A program made the translations under genes and the position numbers. From Clostridia bacterium (GTDB lineage: Bacteria; Bacillota; Clostridia; Christensenellales; Aristaeellaceae): a stretch of DNA of 24,106 bases. The stretch spans positions 1 to 24,106 of the forward strand of contig JAFZRB010000290.1 of NCBI GenBank assembly GCA_017620115.1, read 5' to 3'. The first letter of the stretch is position 1; each line of letters begins with the position of its first letter. Positions 7,915 to 16,491 of this stretch are shown piece after piece. A model generated the notes under the pieces. It saw only the letters and a list, made by a program, of their open reading frames with translations. It made no database searches and was not told where the DNA came from.

Positions 7915-7943
7915 TTGCTCTTTTTGCGAGAAGGGTGTAAAAT
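7915..7943 (+). promoter_or_regulatory. Probable promoter of the YcaQ-like glycosylase gene
   Basis: TTGCTC (7915-7920) and TAAAAT (7938-7943) are 17 nt apart. The -35 box matches consensus at only three positions, so the promoter may be weak. The divergent 391-bp region from 7607 to 7997 holds this promoter, the aminotransferase promoter and leader, and no gene that I can support. Confidence 0.45.
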
Positions 7944-7997
7944 ATCGGTATACGCCGGCGCGGCGTCCTGTGTTCCGGCGCTGAGGAGGAATACGCC

Positions 7998-9143
7998 ATG
8001 GCGATTTCGATACAGCCTTCCATATCGCTCTCCGTCGGCCAGGCGAGGCGCGCTTTCCTCGCGCTGCACTTTCAGCGCCCGGACTGCGGTGCAAAAGATC
8101 CCGTCGATCAGGTGATCGCGCACGTGACGGCGCGTTGCGCCATTCAGTTCGATCCGCTGAATCTCGTGGGCATGAATCCCGACCTCGTGCTGCAGAGCCG
8201 CGTGAGGAACTACCGCCCATCGTATCTGCGCGACGCGCTGTACAAGCGCCGCGCGCTCGTCGACGGCTACGACAAAAACCTGTGCTTTTATCCGGCGGCC
8301 GATTATCCCGCCCTGGCCCGCACGCGCCAGGGCTTTTACGGCTGGTTCATGAGCCCGGAGGTGGAAGCCGCCCTGCCCGCCGCGCTGGACTTCGTGCGCG
8401 CACACGGCGCTTGCTGTCCGGACGATCTGGATATGCCCGGCAAGGTGCGCTGGCCGTGGGGACAGGCGCCGCTTGCCCGCGCGGCGCTGGAGACCCTGTG
8501 GCTGCGCGGCGCGCTGGTCATCCACCACCGCGAGGGAGCGCGCCGCTGGTTCGATCTGGCTGAGCGGCATCTGCCCGCCGGGCTGCTGGACGCGCCGGAT
8601 CCATTTTCCGACGAAGGGGACTGGCGCAAGTGGCAGGTGCTGCGCCGCGTGCGCTCGGTGGGCTTTCTGTGGAATCGGGGCAGCGACGCCTTCCTGGGGC
8701 TGAATCTCAAAGCGCCTGAACGCGACGCTGCGTTCCGGGCGCTGGTCGACGAAGGCGTGCTCATTCCGCTGGCCGTGGAGGGCATCCGGGATATCCTCTT
8801 CCTGCCCGCGGGCGAGCGCTGGGCGTTGGACGCGGAGCCGGACGGCCATGCGCGCGTCATCGCGCCGCTGGACAACCTCATGTGGGATCGCCGGCTCATC
8901 GAGGCGCTGTTCGGATTCAAATACTCCTGGGAGGTGTACGTGCCCGCGTCGAAGCGGCAGTACGGCTATTACGTGCTGCCCGTGGTGATGGACGGCCGTT
9001 TCGTCGCCCGCTTCGAGCCGAAGCGCGCGCGCCCGTTCGACGTCGCCGCCTGGTGGGACGAGCCGGGCCGCCGTGTGAACCAGCGCCGGCTGAAGCAGGG
9101 GATGGACCGCTTCGCGGCGTATGTGGAACGGCTTGACCGCTGA
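7998..9143 (+). CDS. YcaQ/AlkZ-family (winged-helix) DNA glycosylase
   Basis: The 381-residue protein belongs to the HTH_42 family, whose studied members excise bulky alkylated bases and unhook interstrand crosslinks. The hallmark IQFDPLNLVG is at residues 49-58 and contains the catalytic QxD (Q50, D52), the form found in Escherichia coli YcaQ, whereas Streptomyces AlkZ has QxQ. A second family signature, APLDNLMWDRRLIEALFG, precedes the YEVY-like SWEVYVPASKRQYGYYVLPV segment near residues 308-332. GAGGAGG sits 8 nt before the ATG. The length is typical of the family. It stands alone between an aminotransferase and an ABC system, with no self-resistance or biosynthetic genes nearby, so a general repair role is more likely than antibiotic self-protection. 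Confidence 0.88.
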   Translation: MAISIQPSISLSVGQARRAFLALHFQRPDCGAKDPVDQVIAHVTARCAIQFDPLNLVGMNPDLVLQSRVRNYRPSYLRDALYKRRALVDGYDKNLCFYPAADYPALARTRQGFYGWFMSPEVEAALPAALDFVRAHGACCPDDLDMPGKVRWPWGQAPLARAALETLWLRGALVIHHREGARRWFDLAERHLPAGLLDAPDPFSDEGDWRKWQVLRRVRSVGFLWNRGSDAFLGLNLKAPERDAAFRALVDEGVLIPLAVEGIRDILFLPAGERWALDAEPDGHARVIAPLDNLMWDRRLIEALFGFKYSWEVYVPASKRQYGYYVLPVVMDGRFVARFEPKRARPFDVAAWWDEPGRRVNQRRLKQGMDRFAAYVERLDR

Positions 9144-9263
9144 CACATTCATAAATTATTCATCCTTTCCCCATGAATCGGCAACATACCCGCGCTACAA
9201 TAATATGAAGGGAACTATTTTCCGCGTTTACAGAATCTCGACAGCGTTTGGGAGGGATTTTCG

Positions 9264-10211
9264 TTGATTAAAGTACAGGGCCTTGAAAAAAGCTATGAGA
9301 ACAGGAAGGTTCTGCGCGGCCTTTCGCTGACCGTGCAGCCGGGCGAGATCGTCGCCCTGACCGGTCTCAAGGGCGCGGGCAAAACCACCGCGCTGGACAT
9401 CATCGCCGGCGTCGCCGCCGCCGACCGGGGCACGGTCGAGATAAACGGCATCGTGCTGGACAGCGAGACCAGCGGCGCGCGCCAGCTCGTGGGCTACGCG
9501 CCCGCCGAACCGGCCGCCCCGCGCGACATGTCGCCTCGCGCCTGGCTCAAGTTCCTGGCCGACGCCCGCGGCCTCTCGGCGCGCGAGGCGTCCGAAAAGA
9601 TCGACGCCTCGATCAAACTGCTCGGCATACAGGATGTTTCCGACAAGCGCATGAGCCAGCTGAGCCGCGCCGCGCTGCAGCTGGCCAGCATCGCGCAGGC
9701 CGTGTTCCACGGCCCGGAAGCGGTGCTCATCGACGAGCCCACGCAGAACCTCGATCCGAAGGACATCCTGACGCTGCGCGCCGCCGTCCGCACCGTCGCG
9801 AAGGGCCGCGCCGTCCTGCTGGCCAGCTCGAACCTCACCGAGATGTGCGCGCTGTGCGACCGCGTTCTGGTGCTCTCCGACGGGCGCGTGGTGTCCGAAG
9901 GAACCCCCGACCAGCTGCATAACATGACCCGCGTCGGCGACGCCGTACGCATCGTGGCGCGTGCCGACGAGGCTGCCGCCCGCGCCGCTTTCTCCGCGGT
10001 GAAAGGCGCTGAGATCGCGAACGCCGCGGCCTGCGCGGAAGGCGTCGAGCTGACCGTTAAGATGAGCGGCGACCAGCGCGAGGCGCTGTTCCTCGCCGCC
10101 GCGAAGGCCGGCCTCCCCGTGCTCGAGATGACCGCCGCGCGCAAGCCGCTCGAGTCGCTGCTCGATGCGCTGACGACGGAGCGCGTTGAAGGAGGCGGCG
10201 AAGAGGCATGA
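9264..10211 (+). CDS. ABC transporter ATP-binding protein, Gld/ABC-2 type, with degenerate signature motif
   Basis: The 315-residue subunit should power the two membrane proteins that follow. Walker A GLKGAGKTT is at 34-42 (K40) and Walker B LIDEP at 155-159 with the catalytic E158. The usual LSGGQ signature is replaced by LSRAA (133-137), and the H-switch histidine position reads Ser189 in LLASSNLTE. These are key ATPase residues, so turnover may be weak, or ATP binding alone may matter. A C-terminal extension of about 100 residues follows the nucleotide-binding domain, as in GldA/CcmA-like ATPases. Translation starts at TTG (9264) behind GGGAGGG; no nearer ATG exists. Its TGA overlaps the ATG of the permease by 4 nt. 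A possible -10 (TACAAT, 9196-9201) lies upstream but lacks a clear -35. Confidence 0.88.
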   Translation: MIKVQGLEKSYENRKVLRGLSLTVQPGEIVALTGLKGAGKTTALDIIAGVAAADRGTVEINGIVLDSETSGARQLVGYAPAEPAAPRDMSPRAWLKFLADARGLSAREASEKIDASIKLLGIQDVSDKRMSQLSRAALQLASIAQAVFHGPEAVLIDEPTQNLDPKDILTLRAAVRTVAKGRAVLLASSNLTEMCALCDRVLVLSDGRVVSEGTPDQLHNMTRVGDAVRIVARADEAAARAAFSAVKGAEIANAAACAEGVELTVKMSGDQREALFLAAAKAGLPVLEMTAARKPLESLLDALTTERVEGGGEEA

Positions 10212-11092
10212 GCGCCGTATTCCGAAAAGAGCTGCGCACGCTGCTGGGCGGCCTGACGGGCTGGGGCAGCCTGGCCGTTCTGCTGGCCGTTGCGGGCGTT
10301 TCCGCGTTTTTCATCAACCTGCAGGGGATGAGACCCTTCTTCACCGACAACATCCGCTATCTCGCGCTGGGCATGGCGCTTTTCTGCGGCTTGCTCTGCG
10401 CGGACGCGTTTCCGGGCGAGCGCCGCGCGCGTACCGACCGCGCGCTCTACGCGCTGCCCCTGAGAAGCGGCGGCGTATTCATGGGCAAGCTGCTGGCGCG
10501 GCTGCTGGTCGTGCTGCTGGGCTGCGCGCTGCTGGCGCTTTACCCGGTCGCCCTGTCTCTGGCCGCGCCTTCCGCGGCGCTGAGCGAGGGCCTGGGCTGC
10601 GTGCTGGCCGTGTGCGCCATGGGTGTCATGTTCGCCGCCGCCGCGCTGTGCTGCTCAGCCTTCTCGCGCTCGGCGCTGGCCGCCTTTGGCATTTACGCGG
10701 CGCTGGTGGCCCTGTCATATTTCATGCCGGAGCTCGCCTCTCGCGTTGAAACGCTCACCGCGCTTTCGCCGCTGACGCTGGTGCTCATGCCCGCGGCGGC
10801 CGGTATGCTGGCGTGGACGGCCTTCGGCGATGTGCTGGCCGGATTCATCGCGGCGGCCGTCGTGGAAGCGCCGGTGCTGCTGTGCCATCTGCGCGGCAAC
10901 GACAGCGTCATATTCCAGGCGATAGGCCGGGGCATGCGCGCCGCGGCCATGTTCGAGCCCCTGTCGCTTTTCTCCAACTGCATATTCGACGTAGCGGCGG
11001 TCGTGCGCTGGCTGACCATCGCCCTGCTGTTCGCGGTGACCGGCATACTGGCCGTCGCGGCCCGCCGGGAAGCGAAAAGGAGGGCGCTGTGA
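10208..11092 (+). CDS. ABC-2 type permease, GldF-like
   Basis: The 294-residue integral membrane protein has about six hydrophobic segments, beginning with a short cytoplasmic helix (SAVFRKELRTLL) typical of ABC-2 permeases, and ends in a basic tail. Such permeases pair with a single ATPase to move an unknown substrate out of the cell or to act on the envelope. The ATGA overlap with the ATPase gene implies translational coupling. A GldG-like gene follows after 1 nt. That order (ATPase, permease, GldG-like) is the usual Gld-type cassette. In Bacteroidetes these genes were named for gliding motility, but in Clostridia the role is unknown and gliding should not be assumed. Confidence 0.82.
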   Translation: MSAVFRKELRTLLGGLTGWGSLAVLLAVAGVSAFFINLQGMRPFFTDNIRYLALGMALFCGLLCADAFPGERRARTDRALYALPLRSGGVFMGKLLARLLVVLLGCALLALYPVALSLAAPSAALSEGLGCVLAVCAMGVMFAAAALCCSAFSRSALAAFGIYAALVALSYFMPELASRVETLTALSPLTLVLMPAAAGMLAWTAFGDVLAGFIAAAVVEAPVLLCHLRGNDSVIFQAIGRGMRAAAMFEPLSLFSNCIFDVAAVVRWLTIALLFAVTGILAVAARREAKRRAL

Positions 11093-11093
11093 T

Positions 11094-12494
11094 ATGAAAA
11101 AGCTGCTTTCAAAGCTTCGCCCGCTGATCGTCGTGATCGCGTTGGCGCTGGTCGTTCTGATCAACGCGCTGATCGGCGGCCTGGGCGGGCTTCACTTCGA
11201 CCTCACCCCGCGCAAGGCCGCCACGCCCGTCGCCGAGGCGATGGATGTCGTGAACGCCGTGAACGAACCCGTGGAGCTCTATATCGTCGAAACGGACGAC
11301 ACGCGCAACGTGTGGCTGGATGAGCTGCTCGACCGTTTCGCCGCGGCGAACGGGAAGATCACGCTGGAATCCGTCGACCCGTCCTCGGCGCGGCTTGAGA
11401 CCGTCCAGGCGCTGGCGGACGGCGAGACGCTGGCGGACGGAAGCATCCTCGTGCGCTCGGAAAAGCGCAGCGTGGCGCTCGACAGCGACGACCTGTTCAG
11501 CTATGAAATCGACCAGATGACTTACTACTACAGCAACGGCGAGGTCATCAACTACACCTCGGCCGACTTCACCGCGCAGGACGCGCTTTGCCGCGCGCTG
11601 ACATACGTGACGCGCGACGACATGCCCGTTCTGTACGTGCTGGGCGGTCACGGCGAGAACGGCTGGGATGGCGCGCTGAACGCCATCTGCTTCCGGAACA
11701 ATATCGCGCTTGAGACCCTGACGCTCGCGCCGGGAGAGGCCGTGCCGGAGGACGCCGCGGCGGTGCTTTTGTGCAATCCCGCTTCGCCTGTGGGCGAGGA
11801 AACTGTGGACGCACTGCTGGATTACCTGAAAAACGGCGGAGATATGCTGCTTCTGACCAGCTACAACACGGACTTCACGGGCCTTGACCGGCTGGTCGGA
11901 TACTACGGCATGGCGCGCAGAGCCGGCTTGGTTGTGGACAACGACACGAGCCACGTCTACAGCTCGGATTATAAATACTACCTGAAACCCGACCTGCGCG
12001 AGCACGATATCACCGCGCCGCTCATCGAGGCGAAACAGCGCGTGATCATGCCGGTGACGGAGGCCATCACGCGCAGCGACGTGCGCCGCGCCGGGCTGAA
12101 CGCGCAGCCCCTGCTGATGACCAGCGCTAAGGCTTACCTCAAGACCAACACCGACGCCGTCAGCACCCTCGATCAGGAGGAGGGCGATATACCCGGCCAG
12201 TTCATCGTGGGCATGGCCGCCGCGGAGGGCGATACGCGCCTCGTCTGGCTGTCGTGCGCCACATTCATCGCCGCCGGCGTGAGCGGCGCTTCGGGCGGCG
12301 GCAACGACGCGCTGATCGAATCGGCCTTCAGGCAGATGTTCGATTTCCCGGCGCAGGCCGAGGCGCTGCCCGCCGTGAGTCTCATCACCGAGCCCCTTTC
12401 GCTGCCAATGGTTCCCGCGCTCATCGCGATCATCGCGCTGCCGCTGATCTGCCTGCTGATCGGACTGATCCGTCGGCGGAAATACGCGGCGTAA
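11094..12494 (+). CDS. GldG-like ABC-associated extracytoplasmic subunit
   Basis: The 466-residue protein has an N-terminal membrane anchor (about residues 9-30), a large extracytoplasmic region and a C-terminal membrane helix (about 440-460) followed by RRRKYAA. LTPRKAATPVAEAMDVV just after the anchor, and VLYVLGGHGE in the middle, match the GldG/ABC_transp_aux family, in which a ThuA-like or glutamine-amidotransferase-like fold sits outside the membrane. AAGGAGGG lies upstream of the ATG, which begins 1 nt after the permease stop. It completes the three-gene Gld-type system. TruA follows after 39 nt with its own ribosome binding site and no terminator, so the operon may continue into truA. 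The substrate is unknown. Confidence 0.85.
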   Translation: MKKLLSKLRPLIVVIALALVVLINALIGGLGGLHFDLTPRKAATPVAEAMDVVNAVNEPVELYIVETDDTRNVWLDELLDRFAAANGKITLESVDPSSARLETVQALADGETLADGSILVRSEKRSVALDSDDLFSYEIDQMTYYYSNGEVINYTSADFTAQDALCRALTYVTRDDMPVLYVLGGHGENGWDGALNAICFRNNIALETLTLAPGEAVPEDAAAVLLCNPASPVGEETVDALLDYLKNGGDMLLLTSYNTDFTGLDRLVGYYGMARRAGLVVDNDTSHVYSSDYKYYLKPDLREHDITAPLIEAKQRVIMPVTEAITRSDVRRAGLNAQPLLMTSAKAYLKTNTDAVSTLDQEEGDIPGQFIVGMAAAEGDTRLVWLSCATFIAAGVSGASGGGNDALIESAFRQMFDFPAQAEALPAVSLITEPLSLPMVPALIAIIALPLICLLIGLIRRRKYAA

Positions 12495-12533
12495 TCGCCA
12501 AAGTGCGACTGCCCGTCGCTGAAAGGAGCAGCT

Positions 12534-13328
12534 ATGGCCCGCATCCGCCTGACCGTCGAGTACGACGGCACGAATTACTCGGGCTGGCAGCGCCAGGAAA
12601 ATGCCGTGAGCGTGCAGCAGCGGCTGGAGGAAGCGCTCTCGAAGCTGCTGCGCGCTGAGATCCGCGTGACCGGCGCGAGCCGTACCGACGCGGGCGTGCA
12701 CGCGCTGGGCCAGACGGCGCATTTCGACACGGACAGCCGCATTCCTCCCGAGAAATACGCCTTCGCGCTGAACACCATGCTGCCGGACGACATCCGCGTG
12801 CGCGCCTCCATGGCCGCCGCGCCGGATTTCCACGCCCGCTTCGACGCGCGGGCCAAGATCTACCGCTATCTCATCTGGAACAGCCCCCACGCCAGTGCGC
12901 TGCTTCGGCTGAGCCACGCGCATGTGATGTATCCGCTGGATGCGGCGCGCATGGATGAGGAAGCGCGCTCCGTGATCGGCACGCACGATTTCAAAGCCTT
13001 CGCGGCCAGCGGTTCCGTGGCGAAGGACACCGTGCGCGCCATCCATGACTGCCGCGTCGCGCGCGCGGGCGGGGAGGTCATGCTGCTGGTGCGCGGCAGC
13101 GGATTCCTCTACAACATGGTGCGCATCCTCGCGGGCACGGCCATCCAGGTGGGCTGCGGAAAGCTGGAGCCGGGGGCCATCGCCCGCGCGCTGGACGGCA
13201 AAAGCCGCCTCTCACTGGGCATTACCGCCCCGCCGCACGGCCTCACGCTGATGCGTGTGTTCTACGCGGACGACGAATCCGAAGCCGCCGCTTATTTTGA
13301 CGGGATCCTGCGGCGGTTTCATGATTGA
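12534..13328 (+). CDS. truA: tRNA pseudouridine(38-40) synthase TruA
   Basis: The 264-residue enzyme isomerises uridines 38-40 of the tRNA anticodon arm to pseudouridine. The N-terminal EYDGTNYSGWQRQ block (9-21) and the catalytic GASRTDAGVHALGQ block (47-60, nucleophile D52) are canonical, as is the later SGFLYNMVRILAGT block. The length is normal. AAAGGAG lies 6 nt before the ATG. The gene is 39 nt downstream of the GldG-like gene and is followed by a hairpin at 13,360-13,391. Clostridial truA often follows ecf transporter genes; here it follows a Gld-type ABC cassette instead. Confidence 0.97.
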   Translation: MARIRLTVEYDGTNYSGWQRQENAVSVQQRLEEALSKLLRAEIRVTGASRTDAGVHALGQTAHFDTDSRIPPEKYAFALNTMLPDDIRVRASMAAAPDFHARFDARAKIYRYLIWNSPHASALLRLSHAHVMYPLDAARMDEEARSVIGTHDFKAFAASGSVAKDTVRAIHDCRVARAGGEVMLLVRGSGFLYNMVRILAGTAIQVGCGKLEPGAIARALDGKSRLSLGITAPPHGLTLMRVFYADDESEAAAYFDGILRRFHD

Positions 13329-13359
13329 AACCATCGCGAAAAACGCAGACTGATATTCC

Positions 13360-13391
13360 GGGAAGCGAGCGCGTCGCGCCCGCTTCCCTTT
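13360..13391 (+). terminator. Probable terminator after truA
   Basis: GGGAAGCG (13360-13367) pairs with CGCTTCCC (13381-13388), with a small GCGC/GCGC helix inside the loop. Only three T follow, so termination may be incomplete and rnr may receive some read-through. Confidence 0.55.
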
Positions 13392-13435
13392 CAATGACCG
13401 GTATGATACGCCTTCGATGATGAAAGGAATTGTCC

Positions 13436-15577
13436 ATGACGGAGAAGATTTGCGGGTACCTGAGGGAACAGAACCGCGCGGTCGATGTGTTTGATCTGGC
13501 GGACGCGCTCGATCTCCCGATCGAGGATGTCAGCGCGGCGCTGAACGAACTGCTGGCGCAGGGGCGCGTGTTCCTGTCGAAGAAGGGCAAGTACGCCGCG
13601 CCGGAAACGCTGGGCCTCATTCCCGCGCGGGCGGTCGTCACGCGCGGCGGCGTGCCCTACGCCCGGCCGCTGGACGGCTCGCCGGATATGAAGATTTCCC
13701 GCAGCGGCGAGCTGCGCGCCATGCATGGCGACACGGTGCTCGTGCGGCCCGAACGCGCCGGTGGGTCGGCGGAGAGCAGGCTGTGCGAGCTGGCCGCCGT
13801 GACGCAGCGCGCGGCCGAAAAGCTGGTCGCGGTGCTGAAGATGGGGAAGCGCTTCGTGGAGCGGAAACCCGTGCTCGTGCGGCGCGGGCGGGAGCGCAGG
13901 CTCGTCCGCCAGCCGCCGGAAGAGATAGAATACCTTTCCGCGCAGCCCTGCGATCTGCACGTGGCCTGCGGCGTTGAGGTAACGGGCGATACGCTCGGCG
14001 CGGGCGTGGGAGACACGGTCGTGCTGCGCGTCGTCGACTGGCCGCGGCGGCATGTGCCGCTCAAGGCCGAGGTGATCCGCGTGCTGGGGCGCGGGCTGGA
14101 CATCGGTATCCAGATGGACGCGCTCGTTGAGACGCACGGTCTACCCGTCGCGTTTCCCGCTGAGGCGCTCAGCGAGGCGGCGGCGCTGCCCGACGCCGTG
14201 TCGCCGGCGGATATCGCCGGGCGCTTTGACGCGCGCGGCGTCGATCTGTTCACCATTGACGGCGACGACGCCCAGGATTTCGACGACGCCGTGTCGCTCG
14301 AAAAGACGGCGCGCGGCTGGCGGCTGGGCGTGCACATTGCGGATGTGTCGCACTATGTGGCGTGGGGCGGCGCGATCGACCGGGAGGCGCTCAGGCGCGG
14401 TACGTCGGTTTACCTGCCGGGGCGCACACTGCCCATGCTGCCCGAGAAACTGTGCAACAATCTCTGCTCGCTGATGCCGGACGTCGACCGGCTGGCCATG
14501 TCGCTCTTTCTGGAGCTGGAGGACGGCCGGGTGACGGACAGCCGACTGGAGAATTCCGTCATTCACTCACGCGCCCGGCTGACCTACGCCGAGGTCAACA
14601 AACTGTTCGCGGGCGAGGAAAACGATGTGCCGGAAGCGCTTCGGCCGATCCTTTTCGATATGGACGCGCAGGCCCGGCTGCTGCGCGAAAGGCGCCATGC
14701 GCGCGGCAGCATCGACTTCGACATGCCAGAGCCCGAGCTGACGCTGGACGCGGACGGCTATCCCGTGGACGTGCAGGCCCGCGTGCGCGGCGAGGCCGAG
14801 CGGCTCATCGAGGACTTCATGCTGGCCGCGAACGAGGCGGTGGCGGTGATGGCGAAGAGCTGCCAGCTGCCCTTCCTGTATCGCGTGCACGAGAAGCCCG
14901 ATCCCGACCGGCTGGAGAGCCTGTCGCTATTCCTGACAAATATGAACCATCCCGTACGCATCGGCCGGGAGCCGCATCCGCGCCAGCTGCAGGCGCTGCT
15001 GGAGGAAACAGCCGCCTTGCCGGAGGCGGCGGTCATCAAGCACCAGCTGCTGCGCTCGCTCAAGCGCGCCTGCTACATGGCGGAGCCGCTGGGCCATTTC
15101 GGCCTGGCCGCGCGCGACTACTGCCATTTCACCTCGCCCATCCGGCGCTATCCCGATCTGACCGCGCACCGCATGCTCAAGCTGCTGCTGGCCGGCGGGC
15201 TCTCGGAAGCCCAGAAATGGGAAGCGCGTATGCAGGAGCTGGCCGCGCAGAGCTCCGAGCGCGAGTTCGAGGCCGCGTCCGCCGAGCGCGACGCGGACGA
15301 CCTGATGAAGTGCCATTACATGCATGGCCGAGAGGGCGAAGAATTCGACGGCGTGGTGAGCGGCGTTCACAGCTGGGGCTATTTCGTGGAGCTCCCCAAC
15401 ACCGTGGAAGGCCTCGTGCGCGTCCGAGACCTGGACGACTATTATGAATTCGACGAGGCCAGGCAGCGCCTCGTGGGCGAGCGCACCCACCGCGAGATCC
15501 GGCTGGGCGACCGCGTTCACGTGCTGCTCGCGCGGGTGGATACCGCCGCCTGCGAGATCGACTTCATGCCGCTGTAA
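13436..15577 (+). CDS. rnr: Ribonuclease R (RNase II/RNB family 3'-5' exoribonuclease)
   Basis: The 713-residue enzyme degrades structured RNA processively. Order of parts: an N-terminal winged helix (about 1-56), cold-shock-like OB domains (about 60-245), the RNB catalytic domain with DGDDAQDFDDAV (275-286), whose D275, D281, D283 and D284 match the metal-binding aspartates of E. coli RNase R, then HEKPDPDRLESL and HFTSPIRRYPDL motifs, and a C-terminal S1 domain (about 636-713). The protein stops right after S1 and lacks the long basic tail seen in many homologues. I start it at the ATG at 13436 behind AAAGGAA; a TTG two codons earlier is in frame but overlaps the spacing. smpB and ssrA, frequent neighbours of rnr in Firmicutes, are not here; a carbohydrate gene follows after 29 nt. 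Confidence 0.96.
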   Translation: MTEKICGYLREQNRAVDVFDLADALDLPIEDVSAALNELLAQGRVFLSKKGKYAAPETLGLIPARAVVTRGGVPYARPLDGSPDMKISRSGELRAMHGDTVLVRPERAGGSAESRLCELAAVTQRAAEKLVAVLKMGKRFVERKPVLVRRGRERRLVRQPPEEIEYLSAQPCDLHVACGVEVTGDTLGAGVGDTVVLRVVDWPRRHVPLKAEVIRVLGRGLDIGIQMDALVETHGLPVAFPAEALSEAAALPDAVSPADIAGRFDARGVDLFTIDGDDAQDFDDAVSLEKTARGWRLGVHIADVSHYVAWGGAIDREALRRGTSVYLPGRTLPMLPEKLCNNLCSLMPDVDRLAMSLFLELEDGRVTDSRLENSVIHSRARLTYAEVNKLFAGEENDVPEALRPILFDMDAQARLLRERRHARGSIDFDMPEPELTLDADGYPVDVQARVRGEAERLIEDFMLAANEAVAVMAKSCQLPFLYRVHEKPDPDRLESLSLFLTNMNHPVRIGREPHPRQLQALLEETAALPEAAVIKHQLLRSLKRACYMAEPLGHFGLAARDYCHFTSPIRRYPDLTAHRMLKLLLAGGLSEAQKWEARMQELAAQSSEREFEAASAERDADDLMKCHYMHGREGEEFDGVVSGVHSWGYFVELPNTVEGLVRVRDLDDYYEFDEARQRLVGERTHREIRLGDRVHVLLARVDTAACEIDFMPL

Positions 15578-15606
15578 TACTATCTGCGAAACGGGAGGAT
15601 AACTCA

Positions 15607-16476
15607 ATGAACAGCCGCTATACCATCTCCGCGGGCGAACTCACTGCGGAAATCCTCGCGCCGGAGAGCCCGGAATACGGGCGCACGCGCTTCAATCATT
15701 CGGCCTTCGTGCCGGACGTGATCTATAAGGGCGTTCATTTCGGCCGTCCGGAGATGCTCGATCCTGAGAAACCCACCACAAAAGGCGCGGGGCTGTGCTG
15801 CGAGATTCAGTGCCCCGACGCGGAGACGAGCGTGCCCGTGGGGGAGGAATACCTCAAGCCCGGCGTGGGATACGTCACGCGCACGGAGAATCCCTGGCGC
15901 ATATACGGCCCGGAGCCGCCCTACCGGCCGCTGGAGACCGTCGTCACCGCGCAGCGCGACCGCATCCTCTTCGTGACGGAGACGGATATGATGGCGGGAT
16001 ACGCTTACCGCGAGTGCCGGCGTCTTTTGGCGGAGGACGGCCGGCTCACGCTCAGCGTGCACTTTGAGAACCAGGGCGAGAAGCCGATAGCCTTCACCGA
16101 ATACTGCCATAACTTCATCTCGCTGGGCGATTTGCAGACCTCGCCGAAGCATCACCTGGCGCTGCCCTGCGTGAGCGAACTCATACTCGACCCGGAAAGG
16201 TCCCACATGCGCGCGGAGGAGGGCGGCGTGAGCTGGCTGGGCGTGCCCGGCGTGTTCTTCAACGTGTTCCAGAGCACGCGGCGCGCGGAGGGACCCGCCT
16301 GGCGGCTGACGCACGAGGAAAGCCCCCTCGCGGTCAGCGAAACGGTTGATTTCGAACCGGTAAAGCTGACCGTGTGGGGGCTGGAGCACGTGGTGAGTCC
16401 CGAGGTGTTCAACAGCGTGCGTCTGGAGCCGGGCGAGAGCGCGGACTGGATGCGCGTGTGGCGTTTCGAGGCATAA
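15607..16476 (+). CDS. Galactose-mutarotase-like fold protein, function unknown
   Basis: The 289-residue protein has no signal peptide or membrane segment. The GRTRFNHSAFVPDVIYKGVHFG block (from residue 25), the TEYCHNFISLGD block (H168) and the alternating beta-rich pattern resemble uncharacterised members of the aldose 1-epimerase/galactose mutarotase superfamily, where a histidine near this position is catalytic in GalM. GGGAGG lies 8 nt before the ATG. It begins 29 nt after rnr without an intervening terminator and is convergent with the lyase gene, 15 nt apart. A role in sugar anomer conversion, or binding of a carbohydrate released by the lyase, is inference; the fold call is moderately secure and the function is not. 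Confidence 0.65.
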   Translation: MNSRYTISAGELTAEILAPESPEYGRTRFNHSAFVPDVIYKGVHFGRPEMLDPEKPTTKGAGLCCEIQCPDAETSVPVGEEYLKPGVGYVTRTENPWRIYGPEPPYRPLETVVTAQRDRILFVTETDMMAGYAYRECRRLLAEDGRLTLSVHFENQGEKPIAFTEYCHNFISLGDLQTSPKHHLALPCVSELILDPERSHMRAEEGGVSWLGVPGVFFNVFQSTRRAEGPAWRLTHEESPLAVSETVDFEPVKLTVWGLEHVVSPEVFNSVRLEPGESADWMRVWRFEA

Positions 16477-16491
16477 GGCGCGCGGACGCCG

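Noticed and set aside
7899..9152. A 417-codon minus-strand frame opposite the YcaQ-like gene
   Set aside because: It covers the promoter and whole gene on the other strand, lacks any family motif and has typical shadow composition.
9144..9263. Full promoter for the Gld-type operon
   Set aside because: A -10-like TACAAT is present at 9196-9201, but no acceptable -35 lies 16-18 nt upstream, so only the partial match is mentioned.
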